From assembly GCF_039503195.1 (NCBI RefSeq), contig NZ_JBCJKP010000001.1, positions 7,006,001 through 7,070,000 of the forward strand: a DNA stretch of 64,000 nt, read 5' to 3'. This document shows, one piece after another, positions 14,948 to 23,942 of the stretch (within the stretch, counting starts at the first letter, position 1; every line of letters begins with the position of its first letter). The notes under the pieces were generated by a model that saw nothing but the letters and a program-made list of their open reading frames with translations, did not search any database and had not been told where the DNA came from. A program made the position numbers and the translations under genes. This DNA is from Streptomyces mirabilis (GTDB lineage: Bacteria > Actinomycetota > Actinomycetes > Streptomycetales > Streptomycetaceae).

Positions 14948-17215
14948 TCAGCCCACCACCCGTAGCAACAGCACCGCCCGTGCCGGCACGGTGACCGTGC
15001 CGCCCGCGCGGTGGATCACGCCCGGCGCCCGCGCCTGATCCTCCGTCGAGGTGTCGACCACGATTTCGTAGCGCGAGGCCCACGGAGGCCCCGGCAGGAC
15101 GAAGCTCACCGGACGGTCCCCGGCGTGCAGCACCGCGAGGAAGCTGTCGTCCACGACCGGCGCTCCTCGGGCGTCGCGTCCGGGGATGTCCCGGCCGGAG
15201 AGGTACATCCCCAGCGTCGCGGCCGGTGCGTACCAGTCCCGTTCCGTCATCTCCGTCCCGCGGGGGGTGAACCACGCCAGGTCTCGCAACCCGTCCACGG
15301 AATGGGCCCGGCCGGAGAAGAACGCGCGGCGCCGCAGCACGGGGTGCCGGTGCCGCAGCGCGATCAGACGTGAGGTGAGGTCGAACAGGGCCCGCCAGCC
15401 CGGTTCCTCCAGCAGGCTCCAGTCGACCCAGCTGATCTCGTTGTCCTGGCAGTACGCGTTGTTGTTGCCGCGCTGGGTGCGTCCGAACTCGTCCCCCGCG
15501 ACGAGCATCGGCACTCCGGTGGACAGCAGCAACGTCGTCAGCAGGTTCCGCAACTGGCGCCGCCGCAACCCCCGTACCCGCTCTTCGTCCGTCTCCCCCT
15601 CCGCCCCGCAGTTCCAGGCCCGGTTGTCGTTCGTGCCGTCCCGGTTCCCCTCCCCGTTGGCCTCGTTGTGCTTGCGCTCGTAGGAGACGAGGTCGCGCAG
15701 CGTGAAGCCGTCGTGGGCGGTCACGAAGTTCACCGAGGCATAGGGGCGCCGCCCGCCCCACGCGTACAGGTCGCTCGACCCCGAGAGGCGGTACCCCAGG
15801 TCCCGTACGTCCGGGTGCGCGCCCCGCCAGAAGTCCCGGACCGCGTTGCGATAGCGGTCGTTCCACTCCGTCCACAGGGGCGGGAAGGCGCCCACCTGGT
15901 AGCCGCCGGAACCGACGTCCCACGGTTCGGCGATCAGCTTCACCCGACGCAGGACCGGGTCCTGGGCGATGACCGCGAGGAAGGGGGAGAGCATGTCGAC
16001 GTCGTGCATCGAGCGGGCCAGCGCCGCCGCCAGGTCGAAGCGGAAGCCGTCCACCCCCATCTCCGTCACCCAGTACCGCAGCGAGTCCGTGATCAGGCGC
16101 AGGACGTGCGGCTGCACCACGTGCAGCGTGTTGCCGCAGCCCGTGTAGTCGGCGTACCGGCGGGCGTCCGACTGGAGCCGGTAATAGCCCCGGTTGTCTA
16201 TGCCGCGAAGGGACAGCATCGGGCCCAACTCGCCGGCCTCCGCCGTGTGGTTGTAGACCACGTCGAGGATCACCTCGATACCGGCCGTGTGCAGCGCCCG
16301 CACCATCCGCTTGAACTCGCCGACCTGCTGTCCCGTCGTCCCGGAGGACGCGTAGCCCGCGTGCGGGGCGAAGTAGCCGATCGAGTTGTAGCCCCAGTAG
16401 TTCTTCATTCCGCGCCGCAGGAGGTGGTCCTCGTGGGCGAACTGATGGACGGGCAGGAGTTCCACGGCCGTGACGCCCAGCCCGACCAGGTGCTCGATCG
16501 CCGCCGGGTGGGCGAGCCCGGCGTAGGTCCCGCGCAGTTCCTCCGGGATCCCGGGGTGCAGCCGTGTGAAGCCGCGGACGTGCAGCTCGTAGATCACCGA
16601 GTCCGCCCACGGGGTCTTCGGGCGGTGGTCGTCCGACCAGTCGTCGTCATCGTGGACGACGACGCCCTTGGGGACGTAGGGCGCCGAGTCCCGGTCGTCG
16701 CGCACGGTGTCCGCGACCTGCTGCTGGGGCCAGTCCCGGACATGCCCGTACACCTCGGGCGGCAGACTGAAGTCGCCGTCCACCGCACGGGCGTACGGGT
16801 CGAGGAGCAGCTTCGCCGGGTTCCAGCGGGCGCCGGTCCACGGGTCCCAGCGGCCGTGCACGCGGTAGCCGTAGCGGCGGCCGGGCAGCACGCCGGGGAC
16901 GAAGCCGTGCCAGATCTCGTGGGTCAGCTCGGTGAGCGGTACGCGTGTCTCGTGGACCTCGCCGTCCCGCTCGTCGAAGAGACAGAGGTCGACGGCCTCC
17001 GCCCCGCCCGCCCACAGGGCGAAGTTGGTGCCCGCCGCGCCGTCGGGGCCGACGCGGAAGCGCGCCCCGAGCGGGGTCGGGGCGCCTGGCCACACGGACA
17101 CGGCGGGCGACGGTGCCCGCTGGGCGCCGTTCAGTACGGGAGACGACTGCGCGGGCAGCTTCTCACCCGTGGCCCGCCCCTCCGGCACTGCCTCCTGCTC
17201 GGCTGCGCTCGACAC
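14948..17215 (-). CDS. glgX: Glycogen debranching enzyme GlgX (GH13 isoamylase type)
   Basis: 755-residue cytoplasmic debranching enzyme cleaving alpha-1,6 branches of phosphorylase-trimmed glycogen. The GTG at 17215 has an ideal AGGAGG 7 bases upstream. An N-terminal CBM48 (TPLGARFRVGPDGAAGTNFA) is followed by the GH13 barrel with the conserved regions VILDVVYNHTAE, GFRFDLAAAL (nucleophile Asp), AEPWDVGSGGYQVGAFP (acid/base Glu) and FVTAHDGFTLRDLVSY (transition-state Asp). The GlgX/TreX signature KHNEANGEGNRDG is present. It is convergent with the response regulator and divergent from the L,D-transpeptidase. Confidence 0.95.
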   Translation of the reverse strand: MSSAAEQEAVPEGRATGEKLPAQSSPVLNGAQRAPSPAVSVWPGAPTPLGARFRVGPDGAAGTNFALWAGGAEAVDLCLFDERDGEVHETRVPLTELTHEIWHGFVPGVLPGRRYGYRVHGRWDPWTGARWNPAKLLLDPYARAVDGDFSLPPEVYGHVRDWPQQQVADTVRDDRDSAPYVPKGVVVHDDDDWSDDHRPKTPWADSVIYELHVRGFTRLHPGIPEELRGTYAGLAHPAAIEHLVGLGVTAVELLPVHQFAHEDHLLRRGMKNYWGYNSIGYFAPHAGYASSGTTGQQVGEFKRMVRALHTAGIEVILDVVYNHTAEAGELGPMLSLRGIDNRGYYRLQSDARRYADYTGCGNTLHVVQPHVLRLITDSLRYWVTEMGVDGFRFDLAAALARSMHDVDMLSPFLAVIAQDPVLRRVKLIAEPWDVGSGGYQVGAFPPLWTEWNDRYRNAVRDFWRGAHPDVRDLGYRLSGSSDLYAWGGRRPYASVNFVTAHDGFTLRDLVSYERKHNEANGEGNRDGTNDNRAWNCGAEGETDEERVRGLRRRQLRNLLTTLLLSTGVPMLVAGDEFGRTQRGNNNAYCQDNEISWVDWSLLEEPGWRALFDLTSRLIALRHRHPVLRRRAFFSGRAHSVDGLRDLAWFTPRGTEMTERDWYAPAATLGMYLSGRDIPGRDARGAPVVDDSFLAVLHAGDRPVSFVLPGPPWASRYEIVVDTSTEDQARAPGVIHRAGGTVTVPARAVLLLRVVG

Positions 17216-17366
17216 CGTTCAGCCTCCTGCGGCTCGGTGGACGGCCGGAAGAGGAGCGTGCGGCGTCCCGGCCGCGGCTCCCCTTCGCGTCGTCCTCCCC
17301 ACTGTTCTGCCCAGCGCTTGGCTCGCACTCACGTTTCCCCAGAGGTGCACACTCGTTGGGCCCGCT

Positions 17367-18584
17367 GTGAAGCACGAACAGACACGCGCGCGGCACGCAG
17401 GGGCCGCGCTGGCCGCCGTACTGACCTGGGCCGGCCTGCTCGCCGGAGCCGCCGGCTGCACCTCGCACGGGATGGAGGAGGTGCTCGGCAAACCCCCCGC
17501 CGCCGAGGACGTCATCCGGATCTCTCCCGACGACAACAGCAAGGGCGTACGCCCGCGACAGGCGCTGCGGGTGCGGGTACCCGACGGGCGTCTGGAGTCC
17601 GTGCAGGTCGTCAAGGACCAGGACGCGCAGGAGTCCGCGGTGCCCGGGCACATCTCCGCCGACGGCCTGACCTGGGCCCCCGACGATCCGCGGCTCGCGC
17701 TCGCCGCCAAGTACACCGTGGACGTGGTGGCCCTCGACGGGCAGGGGCGGCGCTCGGCGCGGCACACGACGTTCACGACCTACGTCCCCGAGGAGCGGTT
17801 CATCGGATACGTGACGCCGGAGAACCGGTCCACCGTCGGCACCGGCATGATCGTCTCCCTCGCGTTCAACCGGGAGATCGAGAACCGGTCCGCCGTCGAG
17901 CGCGCGATCCACATCGAGGCCAGCCCCGCGGTCGAGGTCCGTCCGCACTGGTTCGGCAAGAGCCGCGTCGACTTCCGGCCCGAGAAGTACTGGAAACCGG
18001 GCACGAAGGTCACCGTCGGGCTGCGGCTGCGCGACGTCGAGGCGGCGAAGGGGGTCTACGGACTCCAGTACAGGACCTTCTCGTTCACCATCGGACGCAG
18101 CCAGGTCTCGCTGGTGGACGCCGCCGCGCACACCATGGAGGTACGCCGCGACGGCGACCTCCTCGCCACGGTGCCGATCACGGCGGGCGCCCCCAAGAGG
18201 ACGACGTACAACGGGAAGATGGTCGTCATGGAGATGCTGGACGTGACCCGGATGAACAGCCGCACGGTCGGCTTCGGCGGCGAGTACGACATCCCGGACG
18301 TCCCGCACGCGATGCGCCTCACCGACTCCGGGACCTTCGTGCACGGCAACTACTGGGCCTCGGGCGTCTTCGGCAACAGCAACGTCAGCCACGGCTGCGT
18401 CGGTCTCCAGGACGTGAAGGGCGGCAGCTCCGACTCCCCCGCGGGCTGGTTCTTCGACCGCAGTCTCATCGGCGACGTCATCGAGGTCGTCAACAGCGAC
18501 GACAAGGAAGTCGCTCCCGACAACGGCCTCGGAGGCTGGAACATGGACTGGAAGGAGTGGAAGGCGGGCAGCGCGGTGAAGTAG
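17367..18584 (+). CDS. Lipoprotein L,D-transpeptidase (YkuD family) with Ig-like domains
   Basis: 405-residue secreted lipoprotein forming 3-3 cross-links in peptidoglycan. The GTG at 17367 opens a lipoprotein signal (basic KHEQTRARH, hydrophobic core, lipobox LAGAAGC). Two Ig-like/BIG-type domains (about 45-260) precede the YkuD catalytic domain, whose HGNYWASGVFGNSNVSHGCVG stretch is split here as HGNYW...SHGCVG and supplies catalytic His and Cys. The same architecture as LdtMt2-type actinobacterial enzymes. Start region lacks a good ribosome-binding site. A paralogue follows at 18787. Confidence 0.92.
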   Translation: MKHEQTRARHAGAALAAVLTWAGLLAGAAGCTSHGMEEVLGKPPAAEDVIRISPDDNSKGVRPRQALRVRVPDGRLESVQVVKDQDAQESAVPGHISADGLTWAPDDPRLALAAKYTVDVVALDGQGRRSARHTTFTTYVPEERFIGYVTPENRSTVGTGMIVSLAFNREIENRSAVERAIHIEASPAVEVRPHWFGKSRVDFRPEKYWKPGTKVTVGLRLRDVEAAKGVYGLQYRTFSFTIGRSQVSLVDAAAHTMEVRRDGDLLATVPITAGAPKRTTYNGKMVVMEMLDVTRMNSRTVGFGGEYDIPDVPHAMRLTDSGTFVHGNYWASGVFGNSNVSHGCVGLQDVKGGSSDSPAGWFFDRSLIGDVIEVVNSDDKEVAPDNGLGGWNMDWKEWKAGSAVK

Positions 18585-18786
18585 CCCGGCGAAGCGGCCC
18601 GGTCAAAGGGGTACGTACGTGTCGTAGGGCAGGGGACTCCAGCGCGCCCCCACACGGTCGAACTTGGGACTGAACGGTGACAATCCCGGGGAGCCATCTC
18701 TCAGAGCCGTGTGATTAATTAGCGCGATACGCGCGGCGACGCGCTGGGGTGCGGGCCTGATCAGGCCGTGCGAGGGGAGAACAGAC

Positions 18787-20031
18787 TTGAACGGGCGACC
18801 GATATCGGGGGCGTCGGTTGGAACGCGGGCACGGGGGAGCAAGGGGATCCTGGCGCTGCTGCTGGGCGTGCTGCTGCTCGCCGTGACCGCGTGCGGCGGG
18901 GGAGGGGGCTCGGACTCCGGGAACGGCAAGGGCAGGAGCACGGGCAGCTCCACCAAGGCCGACACCAAGGTCTCGCAGGCCGTGGTGACCATCGCCCCGA
19001 AGGACGGCACGAACGGCGTGGCCACCAGCGGGGCCCTCAAGGTCACCGCGGCCAAGGGCAAGCTGACCGAGGTCACGGTCAAGGACGGCAGGGGCAACGC
19101 GGTCGACGGCGCGATAACCGGCGGGGGTGCCACCTGGACGCCCTCGACCCACCTCGCCTCCGCCACCAAGTACAAGGTCCACGCGGTGGCCAAGGACGCC
19201 GACGGCCGTGAGGCCGCCGAGGAGTCCGCCTTCACCACGCTGACCCCGAAGAACACCTTCGTCGGTATGTTCACGCCCGAGGACGGTTCCAAGGTCGGCG
19301 TCGGCATGCCCTTCTCGGTCCGCTTCACCCGGGGCATCACGCACCCGGACGCCGTCGAGAAGGCCATCAAGATCAAGACCGAGCCGGCCGTCGACGTCCA
19401 GGGCCACTGGTTCGGCAACGACCGCCTCGACTTCCGTCCCGAGCAGTACTGGAAGGCCGGCACGAAGGTCACCGTCACCCTCAACCTCGACGGCGTCGAG
19501 GGCCGGCCCGGGGTCTACGGCAAGCAGGCCAAGACCGTGACCTTCACGATCGGCCGCAGCCAGGTCTCCACGGTCGACGCCAAGACCCACAAGATGGTCG
19601 TCAAGCGCGACGGCAAGGTCATCAAGACCATCCCGATCACCACGGGCAAGCCGGGCTACGACACCTGGAACGGCCAGATGGTCATCAGCGAGCAGCTCCG
19701 GGTGACCCGTATGAACGGTGAGACGGTCGGCTACGGCGGCGAGTACGACATCAAGGACGTGCCCGACGCCCAGCGCCTGACCGACTCCGGCACCTTCATC
19801 CACGGCAACTACTGGGGCGGCGACGCCTTCGGCAACTACAACGCCAGCCACGGCTGCGTGGGCCTGCGTGACGTGCGTGGCGGCGGCGACCGCAGTGCGC
19901 CCGCCGCCTGGTTCTTCGACCACTCCATCACCGGTGACGTGGTGATCGTGAAGAACTCCCACGACAAGACGGTCGCCCCGGACAACGGCCTCAACGGCTG
20001 GAACATGTCCTGGTCGGCCTGGACCGCCTGA
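18787..20031 (+). CDS. Lipoprotein L,D-transpeptidase (YkuD family), paralogue
   Basis: 414 residues from TTG 18787, which has GGGGAG seven bases upstream. Lipobox LAVTAC, a Gly/Ser/Lys-rich linker, two Ig-like domains, and a YkuD domain with HGNYWGGDAFG and NASHGCVGLRD carrying catalytic His and Cys. It is clearly a duplicate of the gene at 17367 (shared HWFG, RPE.YWK.GTKVTV and GRSQVS segments) but separated by about 200 bases containing an AT-rich GATTAATTAG stretch, so it probably has its own promoter. Confidence 0.92.
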   Translation: MNGRPISGASVGTRARGSKGILALLLGVLLLAVTACGGGGGSDSGNGKGRSTGSSTKADTKVSQAVVTIAPKDGTNGVATSGALKVTAAKGKLTEVTVKDGRGNAVDGAITGGGATWTPSTHLASATKYKVHAVAKDADGREAAEESAFTTLTPKNTFVGMFTPEDGSKVGVGMPFSVRFTRGITHPDAVEKAIKIKTEPAVDVQGHWFGNDRLDFRPEQYWKAGTKVTVTLNLDGVEGRPGVYGKQAKTVTFTIGRSQVSTVDAKTHKMVVKRDGKVIKTIPITTGKPGYDTWNGQMVISEQLRVTRMNGETVGYGGEYDIKDVPDAQRLTDSGTFIHGNYWGGDAFGNYNASHGCVGLRDVRGGGDRSAPAAWFFDHSITGDVVIVKNSHDKTVAPDNGLNGWNMSWSAWTA

Positions 20032-20061
20032 CCTTTTCGCCTCGACGGGCCCGCTGTGCCA

Positions 20062-20077
20062 GGTCACCTCTGTGACC
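20062..20077. promoter_or_regulatory. GGTCAC-N4-GTGACC inverted repeat upstream of enoyl-CoA hydratase gene
   Basis: Perfect 6-bp arms around CTCT, 76 bases before the hydratase ATG. It may be an operator or a small terminator hairpin of the upstream transpeptidase gene; no U-tract follows, which favours the former weakly. Confidence 0.3.
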
Positions 20078-20152
20078 GAGTACACCGGGCCCGTTGTCGT
20101 TGGTCCCCGTGCTGCACCTGCCCCGGGGGACAACCCCCGATACGGTGCCTTC

Positions 20153-20920
20153 ATGACTGTGCATCTCGAAGTGGCCGAAGGCGTCGGCACCCTCCGCCTG
20201 GACCGCCCGCCCATGAACGCGCTGGACGTCGCCACACAGGACCGGCTCAAGGAGCTCGCCGAGGAGGCCACCCGCCGCGAGGACGTGCGCGCCGTGGTCA
20301 TCTACGGCGGCGAGAAGGTGTTCGCGGCGGGCGCGGACATCAAGGAGATGCAGGCCATGGACCACGCGGCGATGGTCGTGCGGTCCCGTGGTCTGCAGGA
20401 CTCCTTCAGCGCCGTGGCCCGTATCCCCAAGCCGGTCGTCGCCGCCGTCACCGGGTACGCGCTGGGCGGTGGCTGCGAGTTGGCGCTATGCGCGGACTTC
20501 CGTATCGCCGCGGACAACGCCAAGCTCGGCCAGCCGGAGATCCTGCTGGGACTGATCCCCGGCGCCGGCGGCACCCAGCGCCTGTCCCGTCTGATCGGCC
20601 CCTCCAAGGCGAAGGACCTCATCTTCACGGGGCGGATGGTGAAGGCCGACGAGGCGCTGTCGCTCGGTCTTGTGGACCGGGTCGTCCCGGCCGACGAGGT
20701 GTACACCCAGGCACACGCGTGGGCCGCGAAGCTGGCGCAGGGTCCCGCGCTCGCGCTGCGCGCCGCCAAGGAGTCCATCGACGCGGGTCTGGAGACCGAT
20801 CTCGAGACGGGGCTCGCGATTGAACGGAACTGGTTCGCGGGGCTGTTCGCGACCGAGGACCGAGAGCGCGGCATGCGCAGCTTCGTGGAGGAGGGGCCGG
20901 GGAAGGCGAAGTTCCTCTGA
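20153..20920 (+). CDS. Enoyl-CoA hydratase/isomerase family protein
   Basis: 255-residue crotonase-fold enzyme. ATG 20153 (MTVHLEVAEGVGTLRLDRPP) starts exactly at family similarity. Oxyanion-hole loops FAAGADIKEM and ALGGGCELALCADFRIA are present, as are the catalytic glutamates in GGGCELA and GQPEILLGLIPGAGG. Expected to hydrate trans-2-enoyl-CoA in fatty-acid oxidation. No operon partner; the downstream 250 bases hold CTTAAG repeats (20986-20999) but no gene. Confidence 0.93.
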   Translation: MTVHLEVAEGVGTLRLDRPPMNALDVATQDRLKELAEEATRREDVRAVVIYGGEKVFAAGADIKEMQAMDHAAMVVRSRGLQDSFSAVARIPKPVVAAVTGYALGGGCELALCADFRIAADNAKLGQPEILLGLIPGAGGTQRLSRLIGPSKAKDLIFTGRMVKADEALSLGLVDRVVPADEVYTQAHAWAAKLAQGPALALRAAKESIDAGLETDLETGLAIERNWFAGLFATEDRERGMRSFVEEGPGKAKFL

Positions 20921-21172
20921 TCGCCTTGCAGTTGACGCGACGTCTTATCCGGTGTCCCCCGAAGGGCTTGTTTATGCCAGCCTTAAGGGAACCTTAAGTC
21001 TGCCTTGTCGGGGGCTACTGGCGATTGCCGTCAACTGGGTCGTTCCGGCAGGTCAGATGGGCCTTGACGAGCCCCGAACTGCCCGGGGCATATGCCGACA
21101 GGATGGTGCGGAATGGGCGGTTCCGGGGGGTGTATTCCTCCGGAACGGCCCCGAAGCGGGCTCTGGGCGGCC

Positions 21173-21688
21173 ATGATGGGGGGCATGGCGGGGCTGGAGG
21201 GTATCGAACAGCCGCGGCGGCACGGGAGTGCGACCGCGGCGCGCTGGTCGCCTGCGGTCGAGGACGAGCGGGCACTCAAGGCGCTCGAGTTGTTCGGCAA
21301 CCCGACGGAGGGCGAGGTCCCGCTGCCGTCCCGCCCCGAGTCCGCCGCCACCGCGCGGCGGCTCACCCAGGTCATCGTCCTGCGGCACTGGGGGCTCTCC
21401 CCGAAGATGACCGAGGACGCCGTGTTACTGGTGTCCGAACTCGTCGGCAACGCCGTACGGCACACGGGCGCCCGCGTCTTCGGACTTCGGATGCGGCGCC
21501 GCCGGGGCTGGATCCGTGTCGAGGTCCGTGACCCCTCCCGCGGTCTTCCCTGTCTGATGCCGGTCCAGGAGATGGACCTGAGCGGCCGCGGTCTCTTTCT
21601 CGTCGACAAGCTCTCCGACCGCTGGGGGGTCGACCTCCTGCCTCGCGGCAAGACCACCTGGTTCGAGATGCGCGTCGCCGATCGCTGA
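21173..21688 (+). CDS. ATP-binding protein, HATPase_c / anti-sigma-factor (RsbW-like) family
   Basis: About 171 residues of the single-domain GHKL ATPases that are very abundant in streptomycetes. The N-box ELVGNAVRHTGA, G1-like VRDPSRGLP and the GRGLFLVDKLSDRWGV segment are visible. Homologues of known function are serine kinases acting on anti-anti-sigma factors; the partner is not encoded here. Start is uncertain: ATG at 21173, 21176 or 21185 are all possible, with a G-run ahead of the last. Confidence 0.85.
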   Translation: MMGGMAGLEGIEQPRRHGSATAARWSPAVEDERALKALELFGNPTEGEVPLPSRPESAATARRLTQVIVLRHWGLSPKMTEDAVLLVSELVGNAVRHTGARVFGLRMRRRRGWIRVEVRDPSRGLPCLMPVQEMDLSGRGLFLVDKLSDRWGVDLLPRGKTTWFEMRVADR

Positions 21689-21771
21689 CCGCTCGTCCCC
21701 GGGGTCCGCACCGCGACCCGCACCTTCATCAATCGGACCAATCGCCCGTTTTCTTACCATTACACCCTTAA

Positions 21772-22662
21772 ATGGTGCGGGTGATCACGCCCGCTCGTCC
21801 CCCTCAGCCGTCCCTCGACGGAAGCCCCGACGGAAGCGTCGCGCGCGCGGCGCCGGATCCTCGTACGGTTCCGGATCGGCGTGCGGCGCTGCGCTCGGGT
21901 GTCGCGCTCGCCGCCGGGACACTCGCCGCGGGGTGTTCCACGACCGGCGTCGTCGCCCACCCGGTCGCCGTGTCCCGCACGGCCGTCTCTCCCTCGGCGA
22001 ACGCCTCCCCGAACCCCTCTGCCAAGCCCGCCGCCGCGCCCGCGCCCCGCCGCTTCCCGCAGCAGCCCGCCGAGATCACCCACGGCCCCCGCGACCGTCC
22101 CCGGGTCGCCCTCACCTTCCACGGCCAGGGCGACCCGGCCGTCGCCAAGGCACTGCTCGGCGAGGCGGAGAAGGCCGGCGCCCGGGTCACCGTGCTCGCG
22201 GTGGGCAGTTGGCTCGACGAGCACCCCGACATCGCCCGCCGCATCCTCGACGGCGGCCACGACCTCGGCAATCACACCCTGCGCCACCTCGCCGTCAACG
22301 CGATGTCCGAGGCGGACGCGGAGGCCGAGATCCGGGGCTGCGCGGACCGGCTGCGGCGGCTGACCGGGTCCATCGGCACCTGGTTCAGGCCCTCCCGTAC
22401 CCCGACCGCCTCCGCCCTCGTGGCGGGCGTGGCCCGCCGCGTGGGCTACCCGCACGTCCTCTCCTACGACGTCGACTCGCTCGACTACACCTCGCCGGGC
22501 GCCCCCGCCGTCACCCGCCAGGTCATCGGCGGGGTCCGCGAGGGATCCGTGGTGAGCATGCACTTCGGGTACGCGGACACGGTCGCCGCGCTCCCCGCCG
22601 TCCTGGAAGAACTCGGCCGCCGCGGTCTGCGCGCGGTCACCACCACGGAGCTGCTGAGCTGA
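21772..22662 (+). CDS. Polysaccharide deacetylase-like lipoprotein with altered active site
   Basis: 296 residues with a lipoprotein signal (RRAALRSGVALAAGTLAAGC) and a Pro/Ala/Ser linker before a NodB-fold domain. The metal-binding His pair NHTLRHL and the late MHFGYADT motif are kept, but motif 1 reads LTFHGQGDP instead of TFDDGP, so both Asp residues (catalytic base and metal ligand) are missing. Either chemistry differs or the domain only binds sugar. No ribosome-binding site precedes ATG 21772, while ACCATT lies about 18 bases upstream, suggesting a leaderless transcript. The stop shares a base with the next start (TGATG), so it is coupled to the beta-propeller gene. Confidence 0.85.
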   Translation: MVRVITPARPPQPSLDGSPDGSVARAAPDPRTVPDRRAALRSGVALAAGTLAAGCSTTGVVAHPVAVSRTAVSPSANASPNPSAKPAAAPAPRRFPQQPAEITHGPRDRPRVALTFHGQGDPAVAKALLGEAEKAGARVTVLAVGSWLDEHPDIARRILDGGHDLGNHTLRHLAVNAMSEADAEAEIRGCADRLRRLTGSIGTWFRPSRTPTASALVAGVARRVGYPHVLSYDVDSLDYTSPGAPAVTRQVIGGVREGSVVSMHFGYADTVAALPAVLEELGRRGLRAVTTTELLS

Positions 22663-23852
22663 TGCACCGCAACCGGAACCTCACGAAGCGCGCCCTGCTC
22701 ACGGGCGCGGTACTCGCCGCACTCGCCGTACTTCCGGGCTGCGACGGCGAGTCCAAGAACACCGCGCACGAGGCCGTCGGCACCCAGGCCGCCGTCAAAC
22801 CGGCCCAGCCGAAGCAGCCCGACGGCCTGCCCGGCATGCCGCCCGTGCTCGACCCGAGGGACGTCTACGCCGCCGACCGGCCGAACAAGCTCTCGCCGGT
22901 CGTCAAGGACTTCCCGTCCCGCGTGTACGTCCCCAACACCAACTCCAACACGGTCTCCGTGATCGACCCGAAGACGTACGAGGTCATCGAGACGATCCGG
23001 GTCGGCGCGCAGCCCCAGCACGTCGTCCCCTCCTGGGACATGAAGACGCTCTGGGTCAACAACGACCGGGGCAACACCCTCACCCCCATCGACCCGAGGA
23101 CCGGCAAGGCGGGCAAGACCGTCGACGTGCACGACCCGTACAACCTGTACTTCACGCCCGACGGCAAGTACGCGATCGTCATGGCCTCCCTCGACCGCCA
23201 GCTGGTCTTCCGCGACGCGCACACCATGGATCGCGTGAAGACCGAGCCGGTCAGCTGCTACGGCGTCAACCACGCCGACTTCTCCCTCGACGGCCGCTAC
23301 TTCATCGTCTCCTGCGAGTTCAGCGGCGAACTGCTGAAGGTCGACACCGCGCGGATGAAGGTGATCGCCCAGGAGAAGCTGCCCTTCCGCGGCGCCATGC
23401 CGCAGGACGTCAAGATCTCCCCCGACGGCAAGCGGTACTACATCGCCGACATGGTGGCCAACGGCGTGTGGATCCTCGACGGGGACAAGTTCACGAAGCC
23501 GTCCTTCCTCCCGACCGGCAAGGGCTGCCACGGGCTGTACGTCAGCCGTGACTCGCGCGAGATGTACATCTCCAACCGGGGCGAGGGCACCATCTCCGTC
23601 TTCGACTTCGCCCAGAACAGGCTGACCAAGAAGTGGCGCCTGCCGCACGGCGGCAGCCCCGACATGGGCGGCGTCTCCGCCGACGGCAAGGTCCTGTGGC
23701 TGTCGGGCCGCTACAACTCCGAGGTGTACGCCATCGACACCCGCACCGGCGTCCAGCTGGCCCGCATCCCGGTCGGCAGCGGCCCGCACGGCCTGGCCGT
23801 CTACCCGCAGCCGGGCCGCTACTCGCTCGGCCACACCGGCGTCTTCCGCTGA
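22662..23852 (+). CDS. YVTN-type beta-propeller lipoprotein
   Basis: 396 residues: lipobox LAVLPGC near residue 25, then repeating blades such as SRVYVPNTNSNTVSVIDPKT, KTLWVNNDRGNTLTPIDPRT, REMYISNRGEGTISVFDF and LARIPVGSGPHGLAVYP. Such extracytoplasmic seven-bladed propellers bind ligands or proteins; no catalytic motif is visible. TGATG coupling to the deacetylase-like gene suggests that the two form a surface complex or act on one substrate. Confidence 0.9.
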   Translation: MHRNRNLTKRALLTGAVLAALAVLPGCDGESKNTAHEAVGTQAAVKPAQPKQPDGLPGMPPVLDPRDVYAADRPNKLSPVVKDFPSRVYVPNTNSNTVSVIDPKTYEVIETIRVGAQPQHVVPSWDMKTLWVNNDRGNTLTPIDPRTGKAGKTVDVHDPYNLYFTPDGKYAIVMASLDRQLVFRDAHTMDRVKTEPVSCYGVNHADFSLDGRYFIVSCEFSGELLKVDTARMKVIAQEKLPFRGAMPQDVKISPDGKRYYIADMVANGVWILDGDKFTKPSFLPTGKGCHGLYVSRDSREMYISNRGEGTISVFDFAQNRLTKKWRLPHGGSPDMGGVSADGKVLWLSGRYNSEVYAIDTRTGVQLARIPVGSGPHGLAVYPQPGRYSLGHTGVFR

Positions 23853-23942
23853 TCCACGCCCGGTCGACCGGAAGGCGGTGACACGCCGCCGTACGAGTGA
23901 GGATCCCCGGCCCGCCGCCGCAGAACCGAGATCGTGCTCCCC

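Noticed and set aside
20975..21005. CTTAAG repeats after the enoyl-CoA hydratase gene as a terminator
   Set aside because: The arms are short and overlapping, the stem is AT-rich and no U-tract follows; I do not call it.
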